Shown in pieces: positions 18,513-28,228 of a stretch of 64,000 bases of DNA (position 1 is the first letter of the stretch; each line of letters opens with the position of its first letter). The notes under the pieces were generated by a model that had not been told where the DNA came from, did not search any database, and was given only the letters and a program-made list of their open reading frames with translations. Position numbers and translations under genes: made by a program. The DNA is taken from contig CATJOY010000034.1 in NCBI GenBank assembly GCA_949741925.1, positions 21,576 through 85,575 on the forward strand, read 5' to 3'. Source of the stretch: an uncultured Desulfovibrionaceae bacterium (GTDB lineage: Bacteria > Desulfobacterota > Desulfovibrionia > Desulfovibrionales > Desulfovibrionaceae).

Positions 18513-18908
18513 CTAGTTGACAACGGTTATCCGTTTAACTTCAACTTCCACGCGATTCCAATCCTTATCAACTTCCCCGGCCAGTTCCACTGTGTCCGTG
18601 GGCGTAACGTTTTGGCCAAACCATTTGTCATGATCAATTTCTACACGAATTGTGCCGGTTGCATCTTTAAAAAGATATTTGTCATCGCCCAGATGCTGAA
18701 TAATATTACCCCGCAGGATAACGAAACTGTCATCTTGCATGCTTAAGGCTTCTTTAACAGAGGCAGTTGCCGGACCGGGCCCGGAAAAGCCGCCCCCGTA
18801 CGCGCCTGCCGCAGGCGAAAATCCGCCGCCATGCTGTTGGGTTGCGGCAAAGGCGGGAACCGTTGCCAAGAGTATTCCGCTGCAAACTAAAATAAGTACT
18901 TTTTTCAT
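18513..18908 (-). CDS. YgiW/YdeI-family periplasmic OB-fold stress protein
   Basis: 131 residues. There is a signal peptide at about 1-21 (MKKVLILVCSGILLATVPAFA), then a Gly-rich stretch (22-47) and the BOF/OB-fold (about 50-131) with SFVILRGNI, YLFKDATGTIRVEID and VELAGEVDKDWNRVEVEVK. The last two are hallmarks of the YgiW/VisP family. Members are small periplasmic proteins linked to resistance to cationic peptides, cadmium or peroxide. It ends 171 bases upstream of the diguanylate cyclase start on the same strand. The promoter is probably in the long upstream gap. Confidence 0.85.
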   Translation of the reverse strand: MKKVLILVCSGILLATVPAFAATQQHGGGFSPAAGAYGGGFSGPGPATASVKEALSMQDDSFVILRGNIIQHLGDDKYLFKDATGTIRVEIDHDKWFGQNVTPTDTVELAGEVDKDWNRVEVEVKRITVVN

Positions 18909-19454
18909 AATAATCCTCTCATATATAGAAGTTTAGGTTTCCACAAGCGTACTGGCGGCCGAGCCGCCTTTTGCTCATCCGGCGCAGGGCGCTCTATGCA
19001 TTTCAATATGCTCTATAAATATAGAGGCTACACTACCAATGCATAGATAAAATTATCGAATATGCCGGAGAGTATTTTACCCTTACTTTTTCTCCCGGGG
19101 CGCGGGGACGAGGCCCGCCGCAATGTTCACCCGCTTTACACCATCGGGGAACAGGCGGCATCTCTTTTCCCGCCGCCTTTGGATAAAACCATGCAAGCCT
19201 TAAGGCTCTCTTAACACAGCAAGAAAAATAGAGGGAAAGTTTTTTGGGAGAAGAGGAAGTTGAGGGAATACAAGGTCTTCCCGCGGAGCTATCCAATTTT
19301 CCTGGAGGCGACACATCGTGTGGCATTGTATCCGGCCCTGGAAACACGCCATACAATGTGGTGTCCGTAGAGAATATTTTGAGGAAGGACCTCCGCATTG
19401 GTGCGAGGAGCTATGCCCCGACTCTCTGCTTGGCGCTGCGCAGTCTGGAAGGAA
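18909..19454. other. Intergenic region upstream of the YgiW-like gene
   Basis: 546 bases, more AT-rich than its surroundings, with no convincing gene. It contains a nested inverted repeat (18993-19047). Open frames in 19033-19590 overlap real genes in other frames or show no family resemblance. Confidence 0.45.
18993..19047. repeat. Nested palindromes, possible operator or attenuator
   Basis: Outer arms TCTATGCATT (18993-19002) and AATGCATAGA (19038-19047) are perfect complements. They flank an inner palindrome, CTCTATAAATATAGAG (19011-19026). It lies about 85 bases upstream of the YgiW-like start (18908). Confidence 0.5.
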
Positions 19455-21149
19455 TCAGCCGTGGTAGCGTTCCATAAAGGCTTGTTCGGCTTCGCCGCTG
19501 CCAATGAGAATAAGTTCGTCCGTCGCCTTAATGGGCTCTTTGGGGTCGGGGCTGGCGGACATGCCTTCCGTGCCCCGAATGCCCACAACATTGCACTGGG
19601 TCTGTTCGCGAATGTGGCTGTCCTTCAGGGCGAGCCCCACCAGGGAGGAGGGAGCCTGCACCCGGAAGATGCTGAGCCCTTCGGTCAGCAGAAAGACCTT
19701 GCCCGGGGAGAGCAGGTTGATCATGGTATTGGCGGCCATGGTGGCGTGGGACATGACCAGGCTTGCCCCGGCGCTGTAGAGCGAGGGCACGTTGCGGTCG
19801 AGACTGGCCCGGCTGATTACCTGAATATCCGGCCTGAGTTTGCGGCAGTAAATGGTCAGATAGATGTTCAGATCGTCGTCATGGGTAGTGACGATAACCG
19901 TTTTGGTGGTGTTGATGCCGGCCTTGAACAGGGTTTCAAAATCCGCGGCATTCCCCAGAATGTAGCGGGCGTCATCCTGGGGGATGTTCCTGGCGTTGCG
20001 TTCTACAACCCTGAAGGGGATGCGTCGTTCCTCCAGATTGCCGGCGACGGCCTGGCCGACCCGTCCGCTGCCGAGGATCAGCACCGGCGGGTTGTGCTCT
20101 TCGGCCGCGGGATTCATTTCTCGATTGTATAAATCCAGCAATTCGGAGGGCCCGGCCAGCAGGAGCACCGCGCCTTCGTCGATGACGGTATCCGGCATGG
20201 CGGGCTGGTATTTTTTGCCTTGCCAGATGCCGACCACGTTTAAGCCGAACCGATTGCGGATGTCGGTTTCTCGGAGGGTTTTGCCGACATACGGCGAAAC
20301 AACGGCCGGAGTTTCTGCGATGCATAGTTCTTCAAAACGGCCAATGATGTTGGAAAGGGAATCGGGGCCAAAGACCCGGCGGGCCAGGTTGCGGCCAAGC
20401 ATGCGGGCGAAATGGAAAACATGGTTACAGCCGGCCAGGCGGAGCACATCGAGAGATTCCACATAGTCCGCCCCGGCGGCGATAGGCACAGAACGACTCA
20501 CTTCGCGTACGGTGGCTGCAATGTTGGTGTTTTTCATATCGTCGTACAGAGCCACCACTAAGGAAGCCCGGTTTACCCGCAGTTTTTCGTACGTGGCGGC
20601 CACATCAAATTCTCCGGCCACCACCGGGTACCCTTTATCAAAATGTTCGATAGCCTCGGGGCTTTCAGGCATCAGCAGGAAGCAGGGCATAGAGTATTTG
20701 CGAAATTTTTCCGCAACGCTCAGCGCCAGGCTCCCGGCGCCAACGATGATGACGTGCCCGGAGGCATCCTCGGGAAGCTCCCGTGGCAACCTGGCCTGGC
20801 TTTGCGCCTCGAGCCAAGGGGCGTAGACAAAGCGGATAAAGGTGAAGGGCATAACCAGCATGAACAGGACAATGCCCGAAAGGAGCACGACTACGCTGAA
20901 CATTTTGCCCGCGTCCGAGGTGAAGGTAATATCCCCGAAGCCCAACGTGGACATGACGGTCAAGGTCCAGTAGAGGCCCGTCAGCAGGGAGTATTCCTGG
21001 CCTTCCCGTTCCATGAGCACGTGAAAGGTAAAGCTGTAAAACCCGATCAGCAGGATGACGAATGCCGAAAACCGGGCCATAAAGCGCAGGTTGCGCTTGT
21101 TGGATTGCTGGGCCCAAAAAAACGCCATTTGGGAAATAATGAATTTCAT
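19455..21149 (-). CDS. Two-TM potassium channel with two RCK (TrkA-N/TrkA-C) modules
   Basis: 564 residues. TM1 is at about 24-46, the pore loop carries selectivity filter TLGFGD (68-73, the bacterial variant of TVGYGD), and TM2 is at about 82-108. The first RCK domain begins at about 131 (GHVIIVGAGS) and the second at about 355 (PVLILGSGRVGQAVAGNLEE); each has a Rossmann core and a TrkA-C-like lobe. Such proteins gate K+ flow by cytosolic ligands such as NAD(H) or Ca2+. Having both RCK modules on one chain is like eukaryotic BK channels and some bacterial TrkA-domain channels. It is monocistronic. Confidence 0.9.
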   Translation of the reverse strand: MKFIISQMAFFWAQQSNKRNLRFMARFSAFVILLIGFYSFTFHVLMEREGQEYSLLTGLYWTLTVMSTLGFGDITFTSDAGKMFSVVVLLSGIVLFMLVMPFTFIRFVYAPWLEAQSQARLPRELPEDASGHVIIVGAGSLALSVAEKFRKYSMPCFLLMPESPEAIEHFDKGYPVVAGEFDVAATYEKLRVNRASLVVALYDDMKNTNIAATVREVSRSVPIAAGADYVESLDVLRLAGCNHVFHFARMLGRNLARRVFGPDSLSNIIGRFEELCIAETPAVVSPYVGKTLRETDIRNRFGLNVVGIWQGKKYQPAMPDTVIDEGAVLLLAGPSELLDLYNREMNPAAEEHNPPVLILGSGRVGQAVAGNLEERRIPFRVVERNARNIPQDDARYILGNAADFETLFKAGINTTKTVIVTTHDDDLNIYLTIYCRKLRPDIQVISRASLDRNVPSLYSAGASLVMSHATMAANTMINLLSPGKVFLLTEGLSIFRVQAPSSLVGLALKDSHIREQTQCNVVGIRGTEGMSASPDPKEPIKATDELILIGSGEAEQAFMERYHG

Positions 21150-21574
21150 GCTGTTCTACCTGCGCGCCAAATTCTCTTTTTGCCGTCTCTTCGCAAGCCA
21201 TTGAGTTCCGAGGCCGGGGGACGGCGGCAGGCCCAGAGCTACACGCCTTGGCGGCTCCAGGTCAAGGAGTTGGTGCAGCTCGCCTCGGAAGCGGAGGCAA
21301 AGGCCCCTTAGCGCCGTACATATATGGGGAACTGCCCCTGGCCTCCGCCTCTACGGGGGCGGGAACGATGCTCCTGTGTTCTTTCTAGGAGAGAGAAATG
21401 GTTTCCCTCATTCATTGGGGGGAGGAAGGTTGCCCGGGCCGTCCCGGCTCTTGCCGCCGGAGCTACAGAACTTCGTTCCTGTAGCTCCTTTTGCTCTCCC
21501 GCGAATGCCCCCCTGGAGGGCCGAGGCTTTGCCCCGGCCGCTGGGGGCATAAAGAATACAGCGTTCCAAGGAAC
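21150..21574. other. Intergenic region between the K+ channel gene and uvrA
   Basis: 425 bases, very GC-rich and full of inverted repeats, without a supported gene. Intergenic repeat copy B occupies 21459-21563. A more decayed related stretch (GGGAACGATGCTCCTGTG, about 21360-21377) lies upstream, so two copies may stand in tandem. Confidence 0.5.
21459..21563. repeat. Intergenic repeat element, copy B
   Basis: The stem GGAGCTACAG (21459-21468) / CTGTAGCTCC (21479-21488) is followed by TTTTGCTCTCC and the tail TTTGCCCCGGCCGCTGGGGG then CATAAAGAATACAGCG (ending 21563). The tail ends 12 bases from the uvrA stop codon (21575-21577). The hairpin sequence differs from copy A but pairing is kept, which suggests selection on the stem. 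Confidence 0.75.
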
Positions 21575-24484
21575 TTACGCTGGGGCGTTGCGCTCCGCGG
21601 CAAGAAAACTGCCGGTGACGGAATCCGGATTGACCAGGATTTCCTCCGGGGTTCCGGAAGCCACGATGCGGCCGCCGTTTTCCCCGCCGCCGGGGCCGAG
21701 ATCGATGACGTGATCGGCGGCCATGATCATATCGGTGTTGTGCTCGATGACCACCACGCTGGCTCCCTTGTCAACAAGCTTGTGCAGCACGCTGATGAGC
21801 TTGCCCACCTCGTGCATATGCAGGCCGGTGGTGGGTTCATCCAGGATGTACAAGGTGCCGGGCAGGCTTTTTTTGCCGAGTTCGCGGGAGATTTTGATGC
21901 GCTGGGCTTCGCCGCCGGAAAGGGTGGTAGCGGGCTGGCCCAGCCGCAGATACCCGAGGCCCACATCTTCCAGCATGGCCAGGCGGCGTTCCAGAGCCGG
22001 GAAGTTCTCAAAGAATTGTCGGGCCTGCTGCACGGTTAGATCCAACACTTCAGCAATATTCAGGCCTTTGTACCGCACTTCCAAGGTTTCATGGTTGTAG
22101 CGCCTGCCTTTGCAGATATCGCAGGTGACAAAAATATCCGGCAGAAAGTGCATTTCTACGCGGATTTGCCCATCTCCGGCGCAGGCCTCGCAGCGGCCTC
22201 CGCGCACGTTAAAACTGAAGCGGCCGGCTTTGTAGCCGCGTTTTTTGGCGTCAGGCGATTGGACGAAGAGGTTGCGGACCTCATCGAAGATTTTTGTATA
22301 GGTTGCGGGGTTGGAACGGGGGGTACGGCCGATGGGGGATTGATCGATAGCAACGATGCGTTCGATGGCCTCCGCGCCTTTCATACCCGCGATAATGCCG
22401 GGGTTTTCCACTTTAATGCCCTGGCCGAGAGCAAGGTGTTTGTAGAGGGTATCCACCACCAGCGAACTTTTGCCGGAACCGGAGACGCCGGTAACGCAGG
22501 TAAAAACACCCAGGGGAATGGGGCAATCAATGTTGCACAGGTTGTTGGTGGTCACCCCTTGCAGCAGCAACGTTCCCTTGGGCTTACGGCGCTCCTCAGG
22601 CACGGGAATGGTCAGATCGCCACGCAGGTACTTAGCGGTCAGGGAGGTGGAATCCTTGAGCAGCGAGGGCACGTCGCCAAGAAAGACGAGCTGCCCGCCG
22701 TGCTCTCCGGAACCGGGTCCAAGTTCAATGACGGTGTCGGCTTCACGGATGGTGGCCTCATCGTGTTCCACGACAAGCACCGTGTTGCCCCGCTGCTGGA
22801 GGCTGCGGAGGGTACCCAGGAGCCTGGCGTTATCGCGCGGGTGCAGGCCGATGGAGGGTTCATCAAGCACATAGGTTACCCCGACCAGGCCCGAACCGAG
22901 TTGGGAAGCCAGGCGGATGCGCTGGGCTTCGCCGCCGGAGAGTGTGGTCATAGTCCGAGAAAGGGCGATGTATTCCAGACCGACATTGCGCATGAACGTT
23001 ATGCGGTGGGTCAGTTCCTTGAGCAGCGGCTCGGCCACGGGTCGGTGGCGGGCGTCGAAGCTGAGTTGCTCCAGCCAGGCCAGGGCCTTATCTACCGGGA
23101 GTGAGGTAAACTCGTACATGTTCTTATCGCCGACCCGCACGGCCAGGGCCTCAGGCTTTAGACGGGCGCCGCGGCAGGCCGGGCAGGGCATGACCTGGCG
23201 AAAGCGGGAGAGTTCATCCCGCCAGGCGTCGCCGTACTGCATGCCGAGTTCCAGGATGGCAATAACTCCTTGCCACTTCCCGCGGGCTTCAGCATCCTTA
23301 AGGGCCTTTTTCGCCTCGCGTTCGATGACGCTGCCCCCCATCCAGTTGCGGCGCAAGGCGGAATTCCAATCATCTTGGCCCCAGCGCCCGGCGGGTTTGC
23401 CGTCGGCGGTTTCGCCGTAAAACAGGGCATCCAGGGCATCTACGGAAAATTCCGCCAACGGCGTGGAAAGGGTAAAGCCCCAGCGTTTGCCGAGATCGGC
23501 CAGGGTTTCCTTGTGCTTGGCGAAAACTTTGGGGTTTTTCCAAGGGATCAAGCCGCCGTTCTCCAGGGAGAGTCCCTTGTTGGGCATAAGCAGCGCGGGT
23601 TCAAAGTATTCTACGGTGCCAAGGCCCAGGCAGCGCGGGCAGGCTCCTTGGGGGCTGTTGAAGGAAAAAAGCTGCGGCGAAAGAGGCGGCAGGCTTTTGC
23701 GGCAAGAAACACAGACCGACTCCGTGCTGTGGGTGGTCTCTTTGAGGCTATCCGGGTTTTCCGGGTCCTGCACGGCTATGGTCAGGCGGCCGTTGCCGTA
23801 TTTGAGGGCCAGTTCTACGGAATCGGCCAGCCTGCCGCGGATACCCTCGCGCAAGACAATGCGGTCTACGACCAGGTCTATGGAATGTTTTTTGTTTTTA
23901 TCCAGTTCCGGCGTTTCTTCCAGGGTGTGGATGGTTCCATTGACTCGGACCCGGGCAAAGCCTTCGGCCCGGAGCTTGCGGAATTTATCCTGGTGGGTGC
24001 CCTTTTGCAGAGTGACCAACGGAGCCATGACGAGCAGGCGCGCGCCCTCCCCAAGGGCCAGGATATCCTCAATGATTTCATCCGTGGCCCGTGATTCGAT
24101 TTTCAGGCCGCAATCCGGACAGTACATGGCGCCCAGCCGGGCGTAAAAAACCCGCAGGAAATCGTAAATCTCGGTCACCGTGCCCACGGTGGAGCGGGGG
24201 TTACGGGTCGTGGTCTGCTGCTCCAGTGAGATGGCCGGGGAGAGCCCCTCGATTTTATCCACGTCAGGCTTATCCATTTGGGGCAAGAACTGCCGGGCAT
24301 ACGCCGAGAGGGATTCCACATAGCGGCGCTGGCCTTCGGCATAGACCAGGTCAAAGGCCAAAGTGGATTTGCCCGAGCCGGAAGGGCCGCAGACAACTAC
24401 CAGTTCCTCGCGGGGAATATCCAGGTTCAGGTTTTTCAGGTTGTGTTGCCGGGCGCCTTCAATATGGATGGATGCTTTGCTCAT
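21575..24484 (-). CDS. uvrA: UvrABC excision nuclease subunit A
   Basis: 969 residues, slightly longer than the usual 940. There are two ABC ATPase modules: Walker A GPSGSGKS (33-40) and a second GVSGSGKSS in the C-terminal half. Each has an LSGGEAQRI signature. Zinc-binding CxxC pairs are CVSC...CPRC and CEAC...CDIC. UvrA scans DNA for bulky lesions and loads UvrB. The start at 24484 ([19 protein letters not shown]) was chosen because homology begins there; in-frame codons upstream to 24715 look unrelated. No strong ribosome site is visible. uvrB and uvrC are not adjacent. Confidence 0.97.
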   Translation of the reverse strand: MSKASIHIEGARQHNLKNLNLDIPREELVVVCGPSGSGKSTLAFDLVYAEGQRRYVESLSAYARQFLPQMDKPDVDKIEGLSPAISLEQQTTTRNPRSTVGTVTEIYDFLRVFYARLGAMYCPDCGLKIESRATDEIIEDILALGEGARLLVMAPLVTLQKGTHQDKFRKLRAEGFARVRVNGTIHTLEETPELDKNKKHSIDLVVDRIVLREGIRGRLADSVELALKYGNGRLTIAVQDPENPDSLKETTHSTESVCVSCRKSLPPLSPQLFSFNSPQGACPRCLGLGTVEYFEPALLMPNKGLSLENGGLIPWKNPKVFAKHKETLADLGKRWGFTLSTPLAEFSVDALDALFYGETADGKPAGRWGQDDWNSALRRNWMGGSVIEREAKKALKDAEARGKWQGVIAILELGMQYGDAWRDELSRFRQVMPCPACRGARLKPEALAVRVGDKNMYEFTSLPVDKALAWLEQLSFDARHRPVAEPLLKELTHRITFMRNVGLEYIALSRTMTTLSGGEAQRIRLASQLGSGLVGVTYVLDEPSIGLHPRDNARLLGTLRSLQQRGNTVLVVEHDEATIREADTVIELGPGSGEHGGQLVFLGDVPSLLKDSTSLTAKYLRGDLTIPVPEERRKPKGTLLLQGVTTNNLCNIDCPIPLGVFTCVTGVSGSGKSSLVVDTLYKHLALGQGIKVENPGIIAGMKGAEAIERIVAIDQSPIGRTPRSNPATYTKIFDEVRNLFVQSPDAKKRGYKAGRFSFNVRGGRCEACAGDGQIRVEMHFLPDIFVTCDICKGRRYNHETLEVRYKGLNIAEVLDLTVQQARQFFENFPALERRLAMLEDVGLGYLRLGQPATTLSGGEAQRIKISRELGKKSLPGTLYILDEPTTGLHMHEVGKLISVLHKLVDKGASVVVIEHNTDMIMAADHVIDLGPGGGENGGRIVASGTPEEILVNPDSVTGSFLAAERNAPA

Positions 24485-24919
24485 GGGGAAAAGTATTCGT
24501 TTGTTGATAGATTTTTTTCCTGTCGGCGTACTCGGGATACGGCGAAGGAAGGGAAGATATAATTCTTTAATGTCTCGATGCAAGCGATAATTTTTATAAA
24601 CATGCTCTCCTTTCTGTACTTGGTATACCTGTTGTTTTTTGCTATACGGGGGCTGCTCCTGATGGCACCCGGAAATGCCTGATGGTTTTTTTCTCTCCGG
24701 AATGAGGGGAAACACCGGGAGAAGGCGGATTTTTTTGACTGACGCCGCCGGGAGGAGAAGGCGGCGCTTCGGATTCTTTAGCCCCGGGGACGAGCTGTTC
24801 TAAAAAAGACCTTGGCAACAGCCTCTCTCCTCACGGCGTGGGCCGGGGGACCATTGCGGGGCTTTTGGCTCTTGTCAGGGGGCGTAAATTGTTTCCGGCC
24901 CGGCCGGAAGGAGGAGAAT
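24485..24919. other. Divergent intergenic region between uvrA and the osmC-like gene
   Basis: 435 bases. AT-rich text at 24550-24640 includes TATAAT (24558-24563, plus strand). A hairpin CGCCGCC (24743-24749) / GGCGGCG (24760-24766) lies closer to the osmC-like gene. No LexA box was recognised for uvrA, and no gene is supported. Confidence 0.45.
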
Positions 24920-25333
24920 ATGGCTGCCATTACTGCAAAATATCTTGGAGACATCCGGGTTGAAGCCTCCCACGAGGCCAGCGGCGCAACGCTTATTACC
25001 GATTCTCCCGTGGATATCGGCGGCAAAGGGCGTTCGTTTTCGCCCACGGATCTTTGCGCCGCCTCGTTGGGTATGTGCGCCATGAGCATGATGGCCGTAT
25101 ACGGCAAGAATCACGAGATTGATGTGGAAGGCATGGGTATGGAAATCAACAAAATCATGAGCCAAGATGCTCCGCGCCGCATTGCCCGCATCGAGATTAC
25201 CTTCACCATGCCGGATCGCGGGTATACGGAGAAGCAAAAGCTTTCTCTGGAGCGGGCTGCTAAGAGCTGTCCCGTACACAACAGCTTGCATCCCGATACC
25301 GAACAGGTCTTCTTGTTCCAATGGGCGAAGTAG
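24920..25333 (+). CDS. OsmC-family protein (putative peroxiredoxin)
   Basis: 137 residues, the normal OsmC/YhfA size. The two family cysteines are present: one in DLCAASLGMCAMSM (Cys53, with an extra Cys46) and one in KSCPVHNSL (Cys117). These reduce organic hydroperoxides in OsmC/Ohr enzymes. The FSPTDLCAASLG and AKSCPVHNSLHP segments are diagnostic. The start follows GGAGGAG directly upstream; a longer frame to 24812 lacks conservation. It is monocistronic. The true substrate among OsmC subgroups cannot be told from sequence. Confidence 0.9.
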   Translation: MAAITAKYLGDIRVEASHEASGATLITDSPVDIGGKGRSFSPTDLCAASLGMCAMSMMAVYGKNHEIDVEGMGMEINKIMSQDAPRRIARIEITFTMPDRGYTEKQKLSLERAAKSCPVHNSLHPDTEQVFLFQWAK

Positions 25334-25484
25334 CCCCGCGGGGGGGGGCGGGGGAACGGCCGAAGCGGTTGTTGCTCTGTTGGGCCTGTAGGGAGATCTC
25401 TGCGGGGAAAACGGGAATTGACAACCGGCAACGCCGTTGCCTCTCTTTGGGCCTCCGCTTCTTCAGAGGGAGGCCATCCTGTTC

Positions 25485-25518
25485 CCGGCCGCCGGCGGCG
25501 AAACCCGCCGGCGGCCGG
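25485..25518. repeat. Perfect 14-bp stem-loop upstream of the gene at 25548
   Basis: CCGGCCGCCGGCGG (25485-25498) and CCGCCGGCGGCCGG (25505-25518) are exact reverse complements around a 6-base loop. No T-run follows on the plus strand. TATAAT lies at 25522-25527, only four bases after the stem. It may terminate osmC transcripts or be part of the intergenic repeat family. Confidence 0.6.
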
Positions 25519-25547
25519 AGGTATAATGAACCATATAAGGAGATTCC

Positions 25548-26156
25548 ATGCGCTGTGCGGTGGTGTTGTGTATCGTTTTGAGCCTGGTGCTAGGCAGCGG
25601 GGCTCCGAGTGCCGGAGCAGCCGGCCGCCAGACGGCTTTAGAGGTGTTCCGGCTGCTGCCTTCCACTATTTTTGACAGCACCCTTGAAGCCCTGAACGAG
25701 GGGGATAAGCAACTGCTTCTGGATCTGGGGCGGAGCAAATCGTGGCGTTTGCGTTTGGTGCATGACGACGATCTGCTGGTGGAGTCGAATCTCTCCGGAA
25801 GCCTGGTCAGGGTGTGCCTGTTTCATGGCCCTGATACGACCGTGGCGGCGGTCGGTTCCGAAAGCCTGGGCAATTCCGGTCTGGAGCTTTGGCGTTGTGA
25901 TTCCATCGGCCGGATCACCCCCGAACCGCTGCCGCCGGAGCCCGCAGTTGCCGATTTTTTTACCGAGACCTTGGTTCTCTCCAAGGAGGTAACGGTCTCC
26001 ATGCGATTTAAACTCTCGGGAAGCGTCCTTCGGGTTATTCCCGAGTTTTGGGATCAGAACGGTCCGGTCACTCTGTACCCGGATAAGGCTCTCTTCTATC
26101 GCTGGAACCGCGGCGGTTTTGAAAAGGTGGTCCTGCCGCTCAGCGCATTGCAGTAG
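25548..26156 (+). CDS. Secreted protein of unknown function
   Basis: 202 residues with an AAGGAGATTCC ribosome site. There is a signal peptide at about 1-25 (MRCAVVLCIVLSLVLGSGAPSAGAA). The mature protein is soluble and mixed alpha/beta, with FRLLPSTIFDSTLEAL, LLVESNLSGSLVRVCLF and SVLRVIPEFWDQNGPV segments and few cysteines. It resembles conserved Desulfovibrio-type periplasmic hypotheticals in style, but I cannot name a domain. It stands alone between the OsmC-like gene and the convergent heme operon. Confidence 0.72.
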   Translation: MRCAVVLCIVLSLVLGSGAPSAGAAGRQTALEVFRLLPSTIFDSTLEALNEGDKQLLLDLGRSKSWRLRLVHDDDLLVESNLSGSLVRVCLFHGPDTTVAAVGSESLGNSGLELWRCDSIGRITPEPLPPEPAVADFFTETLVLSKEVTVSMRFKLSGSVLRVIPEFWDQNGPVTLYPDKALFYRWNRGGFEKVVLPLSALQ

Positions 26157-26171
26157 ATCTGTTTTTTTGTC

Positions 26172-26306
26172 TTCCGTACCGGGAGGCAATCCGGCTTTTT
26201 ACGGAAACTATCGTGGCAAAGAGTCTTTTGCTCTTTCGTGAAAGGCTCCTCCCAACGGGAGCCGCGGCAACGCCCCATCCCTCGGAGGCATGAAGAATAA
26301 GGCCTT
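26172..26306. repeat. Intergenic repeat element, copy F (divergent)
   Basis: TTCCGTA (26172-26178) pairs with TACGGAA (26200-26206). AAAGAGTCTTTTGCTCTTT (26218-26236) and GGCTCCTCCCAACGGGAGCC (26244-26263) follow. The tail CAACGCCCCATCCCTCGGAG then GCATGAAGAATAAG (ending about 26301) matches copies A and B. It lies directly 3' of the AhbA/B-type gene stop (26314). Confidence 0.55.
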
Positions 26307-26313
26307 ACAGCCC

Positions 26314-26832
26314 TTAGGCCTCATTCAGCTTAAAATCGACCTTGATCTTGTACAGCCGGGTTGCCGGCAAGTTTATGATAGCCACCCCGACGGCGCGGGC
26401 CAGATCATCAATTCGTCGGTCTACGGCTTCTCGGGAAGGGCCGATCATAGTAAACCAGAGATTGTAGTCGTGTTCGCGCAGGTAGTTGTGGGTCACCCCC
26501 GGCTCGGCGTTGACCGCGGCAATGACTTCCTCCAGTTTTTCTTCCGGCACGTTGGCGGCACAGAGCGTACTGTGCCAGCCGAGTTTACCGGCCTGGAAAT
26601 TCGCGCCGATGCGCCGGATCAGGCCTTTTTCCCGCAGGGTGTTAACCCTGGCAAAGGTCTCCGCCTCGTTCAGGCCTACGGCCTCGCCGATGACTTTGTA
26701 CGGTCTGGGGGCAAGGGGAAATCCCGATTGAATCAGCGAGAGAATGCGTTTATCCGCTAGGTCAAGGCTATGATCCGGCGTTTCGCTGATGGCCGCGCCA
26801 TCGGGCGGCAGGGCTGTTGGCGCATGGCTCAT
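26314..26832 (-). CDS. Siroheme decarboxylase subunit (AhbA/AhbB family)
   Basis: 172 residues. An AsnC-like winged-helix N-terminus (about 24-80) precedes the ligand-binding half with GVTHNYLREHDYNLWFT near residue 120, the hallmark of AhbA/AhbB/NirD-type siroheme decarboxylases. These remove the C12 and C18 acetate carboxyls of siroheme to give didecarboxysiroheme. The enzyme is normally an AhbA-AhbB heterodimer; only one subunit is in the window and I cannot decide which. The first 23 residues are an extra Pro/Ala-rich leader. It is the last gene of the ahbC-hemB-ahbD operon, after a 256-base gap holding a repeat copy. Confidence 0.87.
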   Translation of the reverse strand: MSHAPTALPPDGAAISETPDHSLDLADKRILSLIQSGFPLAPRPYKVIGEAVGLNEAETFARVNTLREKGLIRRIGANFQAGKLGWHSTLCAANVPEEKLEEVIAAVNAEPGVTHNYLREHDYNLWFTMIGPSREAVDRRIDDLARAVGVAIINLPATRLYKIKVDFKLNEA

Positions 26833-26943
26833 GGCGTATCCTCCCCCATGTTTAGAATATTCCGGCTCGATATGCGGAATGTTCCGGATGGATGGCCAGG
26901 CCGGATATTTCGGGGAGGCTCCGTCCGGGGGCCCGCCCCTGCG

Positions 26944-27080
26944 GGGCGCGGGAATATTGTTCCTGCGCCCGTTCCGCCCGCAAGAGAGGAGCGAATTCCC
27001 TTACGGGAGTGCAGGAAAATTTTTTTCCTGGTAAGGGCCGGGGCGTTGTCCCGGCCGTCAGCGGTATAGATAATAACGCG
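26944..27080. repeat. Intergenic repeat element, copy D
   Basis: The stem GGGCGCGGGAA (26944-26954) / TTCCTGCGCCC (26960-26970) has one G-T pair. The tail GGGCCGGGGCGTTGTCCCGG then CCGTCAGCGGTATAGATAAT ends near 27075. It lies 3' of ahbD (stop at 27089) and upstream of the AhbA/B-type gene. Confidence 0.6.
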
Positions 27081-27088
27081 GCAGGGCA

Positions 27089-28228
27089 TTACTCGGCCTT
27101 TGGGCGGTAGTTGCAGAGCGGTTCCTCAGCCATGGGGTTTCCGGTCAGGCTGTAAGCTCTGGCTCGGCAGCCGCCGCATACTTTGTGGAACGCGCAGATT
27201 CCGCAGCGGCCTTCATACGCTTTTTGATCCCGGAACTTCAGGAACCAGGGCGTTGTACGCCAGAGTTCGGGCAACGGCGTGCGAAAGACGTTGCCGCAAT
27301 CCAGTTCCAGATAACCGCACGGTTGGAGCGCCCCGGTATGGCTGACAAAACAGAATCCGGTGCCGCCAAGGCAGCCACGAGTTACGGCATCCATGCCAAA
27401 GGTGGCCGGAGTTACCTGGCGGCCTTCGGCCTTGGCCCTTTGGCGCATGATTCGGTAGTAGTGCGGCGCGCAGGTAGCCTTAAGGTGCATATCGGTCTGC
27501 TGCCGGAAATCATAGAACCAGTTGAGCGTTTCTTCATATTCGGCCGCGCTGATGACCTGATCACGCAGCGCCTCGGCCCGGCCCATGGGCACCAGGAGAA
27601 AGATATGCCAGGCCACGGCCCCGACACGCCGGGCAAGATGAAAAATTTTTTTGAAATCTACTAAGTTGTCACGGGTAACCGTGGTGTTGATCTGAAAAGG
27701 AACCCCGGCCTCCCGCAGCCGGGCCATACCTTCCAGCGCGGCCTCAAAAGCGCCGGGCACGGCGCGGAGGCTGTCATGCGTTGCGGCGTCGGCTCCATCA
27801 ATGGATATGGAACAACGTTCAATGCCGCTTTCCTTAATCAAACGGGCTGTGGCGGCGCTGATCAGGGTGCCGTTGGGAGCCATGACCGCCCGGAGCCCTT
27901 TGCTCCGAGCATGCGCGGCAAGCTCAAAAATATCCGGCCGCAGCAAGGGCTCCCCACCGGTAAAAATAATGATCGGGCTGCCTGTTTCCGGTAAGCTTTC
28001 GATAAGCGCCTTGCCTTGGGTTGTGGTGCATTCTCCGGGATACGGTTCGCTGTGGGCTTCGGCGCGGCAATGTTTGCAGGCCAAATTACAGGAGCGGGTC
28101 ACTTCCCAGGCCACCAGGCGCAGCCGGGGGGAGCCATCCGGCAGCAGGGCGGAATGAGCCCCGGGCCGGGGCCCGGGGGCCTGGTCTTCCATATCCCGGA
28201 ATGTAGTGCAGCTTGGGAACTGATTCAC
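27089..28228 (-). CDS. ahbD: Radical SAM heme b synthase AhbD
   Basis: 379 residues. The radical SAM cluster is CNLACKHC (Cys47, Cys51, Cys54), followed by the GGEPLL motif near residue 92. The C-terminal SPASM-like region carries further cysteines (GCLGGTGFCFVSHTGALQPCGY, GICAFHKVCGGCRAR) for auxiliary clusters. AhbD oxidatively decarboxylates the two propionates of Fe-coproporphyrin III to vinyls, giving heme b in sulfate reducers and methanogens. Its ATG overlaps the hemB stop by 4 bases, so translation is coupled. Assignment versus AhbC rests on the GCLGGTGFC region and operon order. Confidence 0.9.
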   Translation of the reverse strand: MNQFPSCTTFRDMEDQAPGPRPGAHSALLPDGSPRLRLVAWEVTRSCNLACKHCRAEAHSEPYPGECTTTQGKALIESLPETGSPIIIFTGGEPLLRPDIFELAAHARSKGLRAVMAPNGTLISAATARLIKESGIERCSISIDGADAATHDSLRAVPGAFEAALEGMARLREAGVPFQINTTVTRDNLVDFKKIFHLARRVGAVAWHIFLLVPMGRAEALRDQVISAAEYEETLNWFYDFRQQTDMHLKATCAPHYYRIMRQRAKAEGRQVTPATFGMDAVTRGCLGGTGFCFVSHTGALQPCGYLELDCGNVFRTPLPELWRTTPWFLKFRDQKAYEGRCGICAFHKVCGGCRARAYSLTGNPMAEEPLCNYRPKAE

